Shown in pieces: positions 10,301-18,651 of a stretch of 64,000 bases of DNA; position 1 is the stretch's first letter; the number at the start of each line of letters is the position of its first letter. The notes beneath the pieces are model-generated. The model was not told the DNA's origin and did not search any database. It was given only the letters and a program-made list of their open reading frames with translations. The stretch covers positions 62,001 to 126,000 of the forward strand of contig NZ_JMQI01000039.1 in NCBI RefSeq assembly GCF_000695625.1, given 5' to 3'. A program made the position numbers and the translations under genes. This DNA is from Amycolatopsis rifamycinica. Its GTDB lineage: Bacteria; Actinomycetota; Actinomycetes; Mycobacteriales; Pseudonocardiaceae.

Positions 10301-13300
10301 TCCGGGCCGGGGACGAGGCCGGCTGCCCGGTCCTCGAAGAACTCGTCATCGAAGCCCCGCTGCCCGTGCCCGGCCACGGCGGGGTCCGGATCCAGGTCGT
10401 CGTGGGCGCGCCGGGGGAGACCGGATCGCGCTCGGTCGAGGTGTACTCCCTGCGCGAGGACGCCGGCGCGGAGGTCTGGACCCGGCACGCGACCGGGTTC
10501 CTGGCCGCGTCCGCGGCGGGCCCCCAGCCGTTCGACTTCACCGCCTGGCCGCCGCCCGGCGTGCAGCGCGTGGAGGTCGGTGACTTCTACGACGAACTCG
10601 TCGAGCGCGGGTACGCCTACGGGCCGTCCTTCCGGGGTCTGCGGGCGGTGTGGCGGCGCGGTGACGAGATCTTCGCCGAAGTCGCGCTGGCCGAAGACGA
10701 CCGCGCGGACGCGGCCCGGTTCGGCATCCACCCCGGGCTCTTGGACGCCGCCCTGCACGCCGGGATGCTCGGTGCGGCCACGACGGAGGAACCCGGACGT
10801 CCGGTGCTGCCGTTCGCCTGGAACGGCCTGGTGCTGCACGCGGCGGGCGCGTCCGCGCTGCGGGTCCGGCTCGCCCCGAGTGGCCCGGACGCCCTGTCGG
10901 TCGAGGCCGCGGACGAGGCCGGCGGTCTCGTCGTGACGGCGGATTCGCTGGTCTCCCGGCCGGTGTCCACCGGGCAGCTGGACGCGGCGGCCCACCATGA
11001 CGCGCTGTTCCGCCTGGAATGGACCGAAATCCCACCGGCCGGGGACGCGTCCACGGACGACGTCGAGCTGCTCGAAGCGTCTGGCGACGAGCCCCTGGAA
11101 CTGACCGGCCGGGTGCTGGAGGCCGTGCAGACGTGGCTTTCCGACGCGGCCGACGACGCCCGGCTGGTCGTGGTGACCCGCGGTGCGGTGCCCGCCGGTG
11201 ACGGCGTCGTGCGCGACCCCGCCGGGGCCGCGGTGTGGGGACTGCTCCGGGCCGCGCAGGCGGAGCACCCGGACCGGATCGTCCTGCTGGACACCGACGG
11301 CGACGTTCCGCTGGGTCCGGTGCTGGCGTCCGGCGAGCCGCAGGTCGCCGTCCGCGGCACCACGCTGACGGCGCCCCGGCTCGCCCGCGCGGAAGCCGCG
11401 GCGGCCCCGGCCGTGTCCGGCCCGGGCCCGGTCCTGATCTCCGGCGCCGGCTCGCTCGGCGTGCTCACCGCCCGGCACCTGGTCGCCCGGCACGGCGTCC
11501 GGCGGCTGGTGCTCGCGAGCCGGCGCGGCCCGGCCGCCGACGGCATGGCCGAGCTGACCGCCGACCTCACCGCCCAGGGCGCCGAGGTCTCCGTGGTCGC
11601 GTGCGACCTCGCCGACCGGAACCAGGTCGAGGCCCTCCTGGCCGAACACCGGCCGGCCGCCGTCGTGCACACCGCCGGCGTCCTCGACGACGGTGTCTTC
11701 GCATCGCTGACGCGGGAGCGGCTGGCCAAGGTGTTCGCGCCGAAGGTCGACGCCGTCCGCCACCTCGACGAGCTGACCCGCGACCGGGACCTCGGTGCCT
11801 TCGTCGTGTTCTCGTCCGCGTCCGGGGTCTTCGGCTCCGCCGGGCAGGGCAACTACGCCGCCGCCAACGCCTACCTGGACGCCGTGGTCGCGAACCGCCG
11901 GGCCGCGGGCCTGCCGGGCACGGCGCTGGCCTGGGGCCTGTGGGAGCAGACCGACGGCATGACCGCGCACCTCGGCGGCGCCGACCAGGCGCGGGCCAGC
12001 CGCGGCGGTGTCCTGGCCATCTCGCCCGCGGAGGGCATGGACCTGTTCGACGCCGCGGTCGGCACGCCGGACGCCCTGGTCGTGCCGGTCAAGCTCGACC
12101 TGCGCAAAACCCGGGCCGGCGGGCCGGTGCCGCACCTGCTGCGCGGCCTGGTCCGCCCGGGCAGGCAGCAGGCGCGTCCGGCGTCCACCGTGGACGCCGG
12201 GCTGGCCGGACGGCTCGCCGGGCTCGCGCCGGCCGAGCAGGAGGCGCTGCTGCTCGACGTCGTCCGCACGCAGGTCGCGCTGGTGCTCGGGCACGCCGGG
12301 CCGGAGGCCGTCCGCGCGGACACCGCGTTCAAGGACACCGGGTTCGATTCGCTGACCTCGGTGGAACTGCGCAACCGGCTGCGCGAGGCGAGCGGGCTGA
12401 AGCTGCCCGCCACGCTGGTCTTCGACTACCCGACGCCGGTCGCACTGGCCCGCTACCTGCGTGACGAACTCGGAGACACGGCCGCTACGGCTCCGGTGCC
12501 GGCCGCGGCCGCCGCGGACCTCGGCGAGCCGATCGCCATCGTCGGCATGGCGTGCCGGCTGCCGGGCGGCGTCACCGATCCCGACGGCCTGTGGCGCCTG
12601 GTGCGCGAGGGCCTCGAAGGGCTGTCCCCCTTCCCCGAAGACCGGGGGTGGGACCTGGAAAACCTGTTCGACGACGACCCCGGCTCGTCCGGCACGACCT
12701 ACACCAGCCAGGGCGGTTTCCTCGACGGTGCGGGCCTGTTCGACGCGGGCTTCTTCGGGATCTCGCCGCGGGAGGCGCTGGCCATGGACCCGCAGCAGCG
12801 GTTGCTGCTGGAAGCGTCCTGGGAAGCCCTCGAAGGGGCCGGTGTCGACCCGGGCGCGCTGAAGGGCGCCGACGTGGGCGTGTTCGCCGGCGTGTCCAAC
12901 CAGGGCTACGGGATGGGCGCGGATCCGTCCGCACTGGAGGGCTACGCGAGCACGGCGGGCGCTTCGAGCGTCGTGTCGGGGCGCGTGTCCTACGTGTTCG
13001 GGTTCGAGGGTCCGGCGGTCACGATCGACACGGCGTGCTCGTCGTCGCTGGTCGCGATGCACCTGGCGGCGCAGGCCCTGCGGCAGGGCGAGTGTTCGAT
13101 GGCCCTGGCCGGCGGCGTCACGGTGATGGGGACGCCCGGCACCTTCGTGGAGTTCGCCAAGCAGCGCGGCCTGGCCGGTGACGGCCGGTGCAAGGCCTAC
13201 GCGGAAGGCGCGGACGGCACCGGCTGGGCCGAGGGCGTCGGGGTCGTCGTGCTGGAACGGCTGTCCGTGGCCCGCGAGCGCGGCCACCGGATCCTGGCCG

Positions 13301-16300
13301 TGCTGCGTGGCAGCGCGGTCAACTCCGACGGCGCGTCCAACGGCCTGACCGCCCCGAACGGCCCTTCCCAGCAGCGGGTGATCCGCCGAGCTCTGTCCGG
13401 CGCCGGGCTCCGGCCGTCCGATGTGGACGTCGTGGAGGGGCACGGCACCGGGACGGCGCTGGGCGACCCGATCGAGGCGCAGGCCCTGCTGGCCACCTAC
13501 GGCACGGACCGGGACCCGGAGACGCCGTTGTGGCTGGGTTCGGTGAAGTCGAACTTCGGGCACACGCAGTCGGCCGCCGGCGTGGCCGGGGTGATCAAGA
13601 TGGTGCAGGCGCTGCGCCACGGCGTCATGCCGCCCACCCTGCACGTCGAGGAGCCCACCAGCCAGGTCGACTGGTCCGCCGGGGCCGTCTCGCTGCTGAC
13701 GGAGGCGCGGGAGTGGCCGCGCACCGGCCGTCCCCGCCGGGCCGGCGTGTCCTCCTTCGGGATCAGCGGCACGAACGCCCACCTGATCATCGAAGAAGCA
13801 CCGGCCGAGCCCGAGCCGGTCGCCGCACCGCAAGACGGCGGGGTGGTGCCGCTGGTCGTCTCGGCCCGCAGCGCCGGGTCCCTGGCCGGACAGGCCGGGC
13901 GGCTGGCCGCGTTCCTCGGCGACTCCGATGCGCCCCTCTCCGCCGTCGCCGGGGCGCTGCTGACCGGCCGCGCCGTCTTCGGCGAACGCGCGGTCCTGGT
14001 GGCGGACTCGGCCGCGGAAGCCACGGCCGGGCTGACGGCGCTGGCCCGCGGCGAGGACGCGCCGGGCCTGGTCACCGGCCGGGTGCCCGCCTCCGGCCTG
14101 CCGGGCAAGCTCGTCTGGGTGTTCCCCGGCCAGGGGACGCAGTGGGCGGGCATGGGCCGCGAACTGCTGGACTCCTCGCCGGTCTTCGCCGAGCGGATCG
14201 ACGAATGCGCGGCCGCGCTGGCGCCGTGGATCGACTGGTCGCTGCACGACGTCCTGCGCGGCGAAGGCCCCGGCCTGCTGTACCGGGTGGACGTGCTCCA
14301 GCCCGCCAGCTTCGCCATGATGGTCGGCCTGGCCGCGGTGTGGTCCTCCGCCGGCGTGGTCCCCGACGCGGTGCTCGGTCACTCCCAGGGCGAGATCGCC
14401 GCCGCCTGCGTGTCCGGGGCGTTGTCGCTCGAAGACGCGGCGAAGGTGGTCGCGCTGCGCAGCCAGGCCATCGCCGCGAAGCTCTCCGGCCGCGGCGGCA
14501 TGGCTTCGGTCGCCCTGAGCGAAGAAGACGCCGTCACGCGCCTGGCGCCGTGGGCGGACCGCGTGGCAGTCGCGGCCGTCAACAGCCCCACGTCCGTGGT
14601 GGTCGCCGGGGACGCCGAGGCCCTCGCCGAAGCCCTCGAAACCCTGTCCGGCCAAGGCGTCCGCGTCCGGCAGGTCGCGGTGGACTACGCCTCGCACACC
14701 CGGCACGTCGAAGACATCGAGGACACCCTCGCCGAAGCGCTGGCCGGGATCGACGCCCGGGCCCCGCTCGTGCCGTTCCTCTCCACCCTCACCGGCGAAT
14801 GGGTCCGGGACGCCGGTGTCGTGGACGGCGGGTACTGGTACCGGAACCTGCGCGGCCAGGTGCGGTTCGGCCCGGCCGTGGAGACGCTGCTCGGGTCGGG
14901 CCACGGTGTGTTCGTCGAAGTCAGTGCCCACCCCGTGCTGGTCCAGCCGATCACCGAGCTCACCGACGACGTCGTCACCGGGACCCTGCGGCGGGACGAC
15001 GGCGGCCGGCGGCGGCTGCTGACGTCGATGGCCGAGCTGTTCGTCCGCGGTGTCGACGTCGACTGGGCCGCGCTGGTGCCGCCCGCCCGGGTCGACCTGC
15101 CGACGTACGCGTTCGACCACGAGCACTACTGGCTGCGCGCGGCCGGACCCGCTTCCGACGCCGTCTCGCTGGGCCTGGCCGGGGCCGGCCACCCGCTGCT
15201 CGGCGCGGTGGTGGAGCTGCCGCAGTCCGACGGCCTGGCCTTCACCTCGCGGCTGTCCCTGCGGACGCACCCCTGGCTGGCCGACCACGCGGTCCGGGAC
15301 GTCGTGATCGTCCCCGGCACCGGGCTGGTCGAGCTGGCCGTGCGGGCCGGCGACGAAGCCGGCTGCCCGGTGCTCGACGAGCTGGTGATCGAGGCGCCGC
15401 TCGTGGTGCCCCGCCGCGGCGGGGTCCGCGTGCAGGTCGCCCTCGGCGGCCCCGGTGGGGACGGCTCGCGCACGGTGGACGTCTACTCCCGGCGCGAAGA
15501 CGCGGACTCGTGGGTCCGGCACGCCACCGGCGTGGTGGTCCCGGGCGACCGGCCGCGGACGACCGCCGGCTTCGACTTCGCCGCCTGGCCGCCGCCCGGC
15601 GCGGAAGCCGTGGACATCGGCGGTGCCTACGACGTGCTCGCGGACGTCGGCTACGGGTACGGGCCGGGGTTCCGGGCCGTGCGCGCGGTGTGGCGGCGCG
15701 GCAGCGGGGAGAACGCCGAGACCTTCGCCGAAATCGCGCTCCCCGAAGACCACCGCGCGGACGCCGGTGCGTTCGGCATCCACCCCGCGCTGCTGGACGC
15801 GGCCCTGCACTCGACGATGGTCAGCGCCGCCGCGGACACCGCGTCCTACGGCGACGAGGTGCGGCTGCCGTTCGCCTGGAACGGGCTGCGGCTGCACGCG
15901 GCCGGTGCCTCGGCGCTGCGGGTCCGCGTCGCCAAGCCCGAGCGGGACAGCCTGTCGCTGGAGGCCGTGGACGAGACCGGCGGCCTGGTCGTCACGCTGG
16001 ATTCCCTGGTCGGCCGTCCGGTGACCGACGACCAGCTGGCCACGGCGGCGGGCACTGGCTCGCTGTTCCGGGTGGACTGGACACCGGTGTCCTCAGTGGA
16101 CACTGCGCGGCCGTCGCCGTCCTGGGTCCCGGTGGCCACCGCGGAAGACGTGGCGACGCTGGCCGACGACGTGCTGACCGGGGTGACCGAGGCCCCGGCG
16201 GTGGCCGTCATGGAAGCGGTCGCCGGCGAAGATCCGGTGCTGGCGCTGACCGTCCGGGTGCTGGACGTGGTCCAGTGCTGGCTGGCCGGTGGCGGCCTGG

Positions 16301-17652
16301 AGGCGACGAAGCTCGCGATCGTGACCCGCGGCGCGGTGCCCGCCGGCGACGGCGTGGTGACCGACCCCGCCGCGGCGGCGGTGTGGGGCCTGGTCCGGGC
16401 CGCCCAGGCGGAGAACCCGGACCGGATCGTCCTGCTGGACGCCGACGCCGAGGTGCCGCCGGTGCTGGGCTCGGTGCTGGAAACCGGGGAGCCCCAGGTC
16501 GCGGTGCGCGGGACGGCGCTGTCCATCCCGCGGCTCGCCCGCGCGGCCCGGCCGGACTCGCCCGCCGGGTTCACCACCCGCGGGCCGGTCCTGGTCACCG
16601 GCGGGACCGGCTCGCTCGGCGGCCTGGCCGCCCGGCACCTGGTCGAGCGGCACGGTGTGCGGCAGCTGGTGCTGGCCAGCCGCCGCGGCCTGGACGCCGA
16701 GGGCGCGAAGGACCTGGTCACCGACCTCACCGCACTGGGGGCCGACGTCGCGGTCGCCGTCTGCGACGTCTCCGACCGGGACCAGGTGGCGGCGCTGCTG
16801 GCCGAGCACCGGCCGGCCGCCGTGGTGCACACGGCCGGTATCGCCGACGCCGGGGTGATCGGGACGGTGACGCCGGCCCGGTTGGCGGAGGTCTTCGCGC
16901 CCAAGGTCGACGCGGTCCGCCACCTCGACGAGCTGACCCGGGACCGGGACCTCGACGCGTTCGTCGTCTATTCCTCGGTTTCGGCGGTGTTCATGGGCGC
17001 GGGCAGCGGCAGCTACGCCGCGGCCAACGCGTACCTGGACGGGCTGATGGCGAACCGCCGGGCGGCCGGCCTGCCGGGCCTGTCGCTGGCGTGGGGGCTG
17101 TGGGACCAGACCACCGGCGGCATGGCGGCCGGCACCGACGAGGCCGGCCGGGCCCGGATGACCCGGCGCGGCGGCCTGGTCGCCATGAACCCCGCCGACG
17201 GCATGGCGCTCTTCGACGCCGCCATCGGCTCGGGCGAGGCGGTGCTGGTCCCCGCCCAGCTCGACCTGCGGGGCCTGCGCGCCGAGGCGGCGGGCGGCGC
17301 CGACGTGCCGCACCTGCTGCGCGGCCTGGTCCGCGCGGGACGCCAGCAGGCCCGCGGGACGTCCACTGTGGACGAGGACTGGGCCGCCCGGCTGGCCGGG
17401 CTCGAGCCGGCCGAGCGGGCGGAGGTCCTCCTGGACCTGGTGCGCGCCCAGGTGGCCAGGGTGCTGGGGTACCGCGCCACCCAGCAGGTCGACGCGGACC
17501 AGGGGCTGTTCGAGATCGGGTTCGATTCGCTCACCGCGATCGAGCTCCGCAACCGGCTCCGCGCCCGCACCGACCGCAAGATCGCGCCCAGCGTCGTCTT
17601 CGACCACCCGACGCCGGCGCTGCTCGCCGCGCACCTCAACGAGCTGCTCTGA
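7384..17652 (+). CDS. rifE: RifE: type I PKS, modules 9 and 10, no thioesterase
   Basis: This bimodular synthase of about 3422 residues makes the last two extensions. Module 9: KS (33-453), AT (559-870, GHSIGE and HAFH, malonyl type), DH (923-1206), KR (1349-1536, SGAGSLG), ACP (1619-1696). Module 10: KS (1715-2136), AT (2239-2556, GHSQGE and YASH, methylmalonyl type), DH (2599-2883), KR (3069-3249, TGGTGSLG), ACP (3338-3420, GFDSLTA). These choices match rifamycin, with no methyl at C18 and a methyl at C16. The protein ends right after the last ACP with no thioesterase, so release depends on RifF, 10 nt downstream. ATG 7384 is preferred; the frame stays open upstream into rifD but lacks PKS homology there. 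Confidence 0.95.
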   Translation: MATDEKLLKYLKRVTAELHSLRKQGARHADEPLAVVGMACRFPGGVSSPEDLWRLVADGVDALSGFPDDRGWELDGLFDPDPDHPGTSYTSQGGFLRGAGLFDAGLFGISPREALVMDPQQRVLLETSWEALEDAAIDPLSLKGSDVGVFSGVFTQGYGAGAITPDLEAFAGIGAASSVASGRVSYTFGLEGPAVTIDTACSSSLVAIHLAAQALRAGECSMALAGGATVMPTPGTFVAFSRQRVLAADGRSKAFSSTADGTGWAEGAGVLVLERLSMARERGHRILAVIRGSAVNQDGASNGLTAPNGPSQQRVIRKALAGAGLLASDVDLVEAHGTGTALGDPIEAQALLATYGQGRERPLWLGSIKSNFGHTQAAAGVAGVIKVVQALRHEAMPPTLHVAEPTPEVDWSAGAVELLTEPRPWPREDRPRRAGVSAFGISGTNAHLILEEAPDPGLQPVVGGEAGSPAPPSVVPLVVSAGSPASLAAQAGRLAEVLESGTSRAGLASALLSSRALLGDRAVVVAGSDEEAVAGLRALARGERAPGVVTGSAKPGKVGYVFPGQGSQRLGMGRELYERYPVFATAFDEACEQLDTCLAGRAGHRVRDVVLGEVPAETGLLDQTVFTQAGLFAVESALFRLAESWGVRPDVVIGHSIGEITAAYAAGVFSLPDAARIVAARGRLMQALEPGGAMVAVGASEAEVAELLGEGVELAAVNGPAAVVLSGDEDAVLAAAARMRERGHKTKQLKVSHAFHSARMEPMLAEFAAELAGVTWREPEIPVVSNVTGRFAGPGELTEPRYWAEHVRRPVRFAAGVTAAAESGGTLFVELGPGAALTALVEETAGVSCVAALRDDRPEAAALHTAFAELFVRGVAVDWAATVAPVTGWVDLPKYAFDQQHYWLQPAAQATDAASLGQVAADHPLLGAVVRLPQSDGLVFTSRLSLKSHPWLADHVIGGVVLVAGTGLVELAVRAGDEAGCPVLEELVIEAPLPVPGHGGVRIQVVVGAPGETGSRSVEVYSLREDAGAEVWTRHATGFLAASAAGPQPFDFTAWPPPGVQRVEVGDFYDELVERGYAYGPSFRGLRAVWRRGDEIFAEVALAEDDRADAARFGIHPGLLDAALHAGMLGAATTEEPGRPVLPFAWNGLVLHAAGASALRVRLAPSGPDALSVEAADEAGGLVVTADSLVSRPVSTGQLDAAAHHDALFRLEWTEIPPAGDASTDDVELLEASGDEPLELTGRVLEAVQTWLSDAADDARLVVVTRGAVPAGDGVVRDPAGAAVWGLLRAAQAEHPDRIVLLDTDGDVPLGPVLASGEPQVAVRGTTLTAPRLARAEAAAAPAVSGPGPVLISGAGSLGVLTARHLVARHGVRRLVLASRRGPAADGMAELTADLTAQGAEVSVVACDLADRNQVEALLAEHRPAAVVHTAGVLDDGVFASLTRERLAKVFAPKVDAVRHLDELTRDRDLGAFVVFSSASGVFGSAGQGNYAAANAYLDAVVANRRAAGLPGTALAWGLWEQTDGMTAHLGGADQARASRGGVLAISPAEGMDLFDAAVGTPDALVVPVKLDLRKTRAGGPVPHLLRGLVRPGRQQARPASTVDAGLAGRLAGLAPAEQEALLLDVVRTQVALVLGHAGPEAVRADTAFKDTGFDSLTSVELRNRLREASGLKLPATLVFDYPTPVALARYLRDELGDTAATAPVPAAAAADLGEPIAIVGMACRLPGGVTDPDGLWRLVREGLEGLSPFPEDRGWDLENLFDDDPGSSGTTYTSQGGFLDGAGLFDAGFFGISPREALAMDPQQRLLLEASWEALEGAGVDPGALKGADVGVFAGVSNQGYGMGADPSALEGYASTAGASSVVSGRVSYVFGFEGPAVTIDTACSSSLVAMHLAAQALRQGECSMALAGGVTVMGTPGTFVEFAKQRGLAGDGRCKAYAEGADGTGWAEGVGVVVLERLSVARERGHRILAVLRGSAVNSDGASNGLTAPNGPSQQRVIRRALSGAGLRPSDVDVVEGHGTGTALGDPIEAQALLATYGTDRDPETPLWLGSVKSNFGHTQSAAGVAGVIKMVQALRHGVMPPTLHVEEPTSQVDWSAGAVSLLTEAREWPRTGRPRRAGVSSFGISGTNAHLIIEEAPAEPEPVAAPQDGGVVPLVVSARSAGSLAGQAGRLAAFLGDSDAPLSAVAGALLTGRAVFGERAVLVADSAAEATAGLTALARGEDAPGLVTGRVPASGLPGKLVWVFPGQGTQWAGMGRELLDSSPVFAERIDECAAALAPWIDWSLHDVLRGEGPGLLYRVDVLQPASFAMMVGLAAVWSSAGVVPDAVLGHSQGEIAAACVSGALSLEDAAKVVALRSQAIAAKLSGRGGMASVALSEEDAVTRLAPWADRVAVAAVNSPTSVVVAGDAEALAEALETLSGQGVRVRQVAVDYASHTRHVEDIEDTLAEALAGIDARAPLVPFLSTLTGEWVRDAGVVDGGYWYRNLRGQVRFGPAVETLLGSGHGVFVEVSAHPVLVQPITELTDDVVTGTLRRDDGGRRRLLTSMAELFVRGVDVDWAALVPPARVDLPTYAFDHEHYWLRAAGPASDAVSLGLAGAGHPLLGAVVELPQSDGLAFTSRLSLRTHPWLADHAVRDVVIVPGTGLVELAVRAGDEAGCPVLDELVIEAPLVVPRRGGVRVQVALGGPGGDGSRTVDVYSRREDADSWVRHATGVVVPGDRPRTTAGFDFAAWPPPGAEAVDIGGAYDVLADVGYGYGPGFRAVRAVWRRGSGENAETFAEIALPEDHRADAGAFGIHPALLDAALHSTMVSAAADTASYGDEVRLPFAWNGLRLHAAGASALRVRVAKPERDSLSLEAVDETGGLVVTLDSLVGRPVTDDQLATAAGTGSLFRVDWTPVSSVDTARPSPSWVPVATAEDVATLADDVLTGVTEAPAVAVMEAVAGEDPVLALTVRVLDVVQCWLAGGGLEATKLAIVTRGAVPAGDGVVTDPAAAAVWGLVRAAQAENPDRIVLLDADAEVPPVLGSVLETGEPQVAVRGTALSIPRLARAARPDSPAGFTTRGPVLVTGGTGSLGGLAARHLVERHGVRQLVLASRRGLDAEGAKDLVTDLTALGADVAVAVCDVSDRDQVAALLAEHRPAAVVHTAGIADAGVIGTVTPARLAEVFAPKVDAVRHLDELTRDRDLDAFVVYSSVSAVFMGAGSGSYAAANAYLDGLMANRRAAGLPGLSLAWGLWDQTTGGMAAGTDEAGRARMTRRGGLVAMNPADGMALFDAAIGSGEAVLVPAQLDLRGLRAEAAGGADVPHLLRGLVRAGRQQARGTSTVDEDWAARLAGLEPAERAEVLLDLVRAQVARVLGYRATQQVDADQGLFEIGFDSLTAIELRNRLRARTDRKIAPSVVFDHPTPALLAAHLNELL

Positions 17653-17662
17653 AAGAAGGTTG

Positions 17663-18445
17663 GTGAACGTGTTCGACGTGGAGACCTACCTCCAGCGGAT
17701 CGGCTGCGGCGGGGAAACCGGCGTGGACCTCGAAACGCTGGCGAAGCTGCAGAAGAGCCACCTGACGGCGATCCCGTACAGCAGTCTCGCCTACGACCTC
17801 CGGGACGCCGTGAACGTCGTCGACCTCGACGAGGACGACGTCTTCGCGACCAGCGTCGCCGAAGGGAAGGGCGGCGCCTGCTACCACCTCAACCGGCTGT
17901 TCCACCGGCTGCTGACCGAACTGGGCTACGACGTCACGCCGTTGGCGGGCAGCACCGCCGAAGGCCGGGAGACCTTCGGGACCGAGGTCGAGCACATGTT
18001 CAACCTCGTCACCCTGGACGGGGACGGCTGGCTCGTGGACGTCGGCTACCCCGGCCCCACCTACGTCGAGCCGCTCCCGGTGTCGCCGGGGGTGCGGACC
18101 CAGTACGGCAGCCAGTTCCGGCTGGTGCAGCAGGACGCCGGGTACGCGCTGCAACGCCGGGGCGCGGTCACCCGCTGGAGCGTCGTCTACACCTTCACGA
18201 CGCAACCGCGCGAGTGGAGCGACTGGAAGGAACTGGAGGACAACTTCCGGGCCCTCGTGGGGGACACCACCCGCACCGACACCCGGGAAACCCTGTGCGG
18301 CCGCGCGTTCGGCAACGGCCAGGTCTTCCTGCGGCAGCGCCGGTACCTGACGGTCGAGGACGGCCGCGAGCAGGTGCGCACCATCACCGACGACGACGAG
18401 CACCGGACGCTGGTGGCCCGCGTGCTGTCCGGCGACCTCGGCTGA
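17663..18445 (+). CDS. rifF: RifF: amide synthase releasing and closing the macrolactam
   Basis: This is an arylamine N-acetyltransferase-fold enzyme of 260 residues. It takes the finished undecaketide from the terminal ACP of RifE and forms the amide with the AHBA nitrogen, giving proansamycin X. Counting from GTG 17663, the catalytic triad is Cys73 (GKGGAC), His111 (VEHMFN) and Asp126 (WLVDVGY), the numbering known for RifF, which supports this start over TTG 17660 or GTG 17669. An AAGG ribosome site lies at 17656-17659. It lies 10 nt after rifE and 17 nt before a small ORF that leads into rifG, so it is probably part of the long PKS-aminoshikimate transcript. Confidence 0.97.
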   Translation: MNVFDVETYLQRIGCGGETGVDLETLAKLQKSHLTAIPYSSLAYDLRDAVNVVDLDEDDVFATSVAEGKGGACYHLNRLFHRLLTELGYDVTPLAGSTAEGRETFGTEVEHMFNLVTLDGDGWLVDVGYPGPTYVEPLPVSPGVRTQYGSQFRLVQQDAGYALQRRGAVTRWSVVYTFTTQPREWSDWKELEDNFRALVGDTTRTDTRETLCGRAFGNGQVFLRQRRYLTVEDGREQVRTITDDDEHRTLVARVLSGDLG

Positions 18446-18462
18446 CCACGGAAGGCACGACG

Positions 18463-18651
18463 ATGACGGAAAAAGAGGGCCTGCTGGCGAAGCTCGCCGG
18501 CCTCTGCAAATCCGCCTACCAGCAGCACTACATCCCGTACCTCAACTTCTTCTACGGCGGCGAGTACCTGCACCACGGCAGCGAGCCGGTGGCCAAGCTC
18601 GCCGACCTGCCGTACGTGACCGTGCCGGAGCCGCGGCGGGAGGCGCCGTGA
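18463..18651 (+). CDS. Small 62-aa protein of unknown function between rifF and rifG
   Basis: I do not recognise this ORF. It starts at ATG 18463 with GGAAGG 8 nt upstream and ends in a GTGA overlap with the rifG start, so translation is probably coupled. The 62-residue product begins MTEKEGLLAKLAGLCKSAYQ, has an aromatic middle (YQQHYIPYLNFFYGGEYLHH) and a charged proline-rich end, with no signal peptide, membrane segment or metal motif. Third positions are nearly all G or C, as in neighbouring genes, and spacing leaves no room for another product. Possibilities are a small partner of RifF or RifG, or a translated spacer keeping rifG coupled to rifF. The ORF is well supported; its role is not. 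Confidence 0.7.
   Translation: MTEKEGLLAKLAGLCKSAYQQHYIPYLNFFYGGEYLHHGSEPVAKLADLPYVTVPEPRREAP

Noticed and set aside
7048..15897. 2949-codon open frame on the minus strand opposite rifE
   Set aside because: High third-position GC on the coding strand removes stops on the opposite strand. The translation is low-complexity Arg/Gly/His/Pro with no family, and rifE opposite is clear.
17400..17652. Thioesterase domain at the end of RifE
   Set aside because: The protein stops right after the ACP; no GxSxG is present. Release is by RifF.
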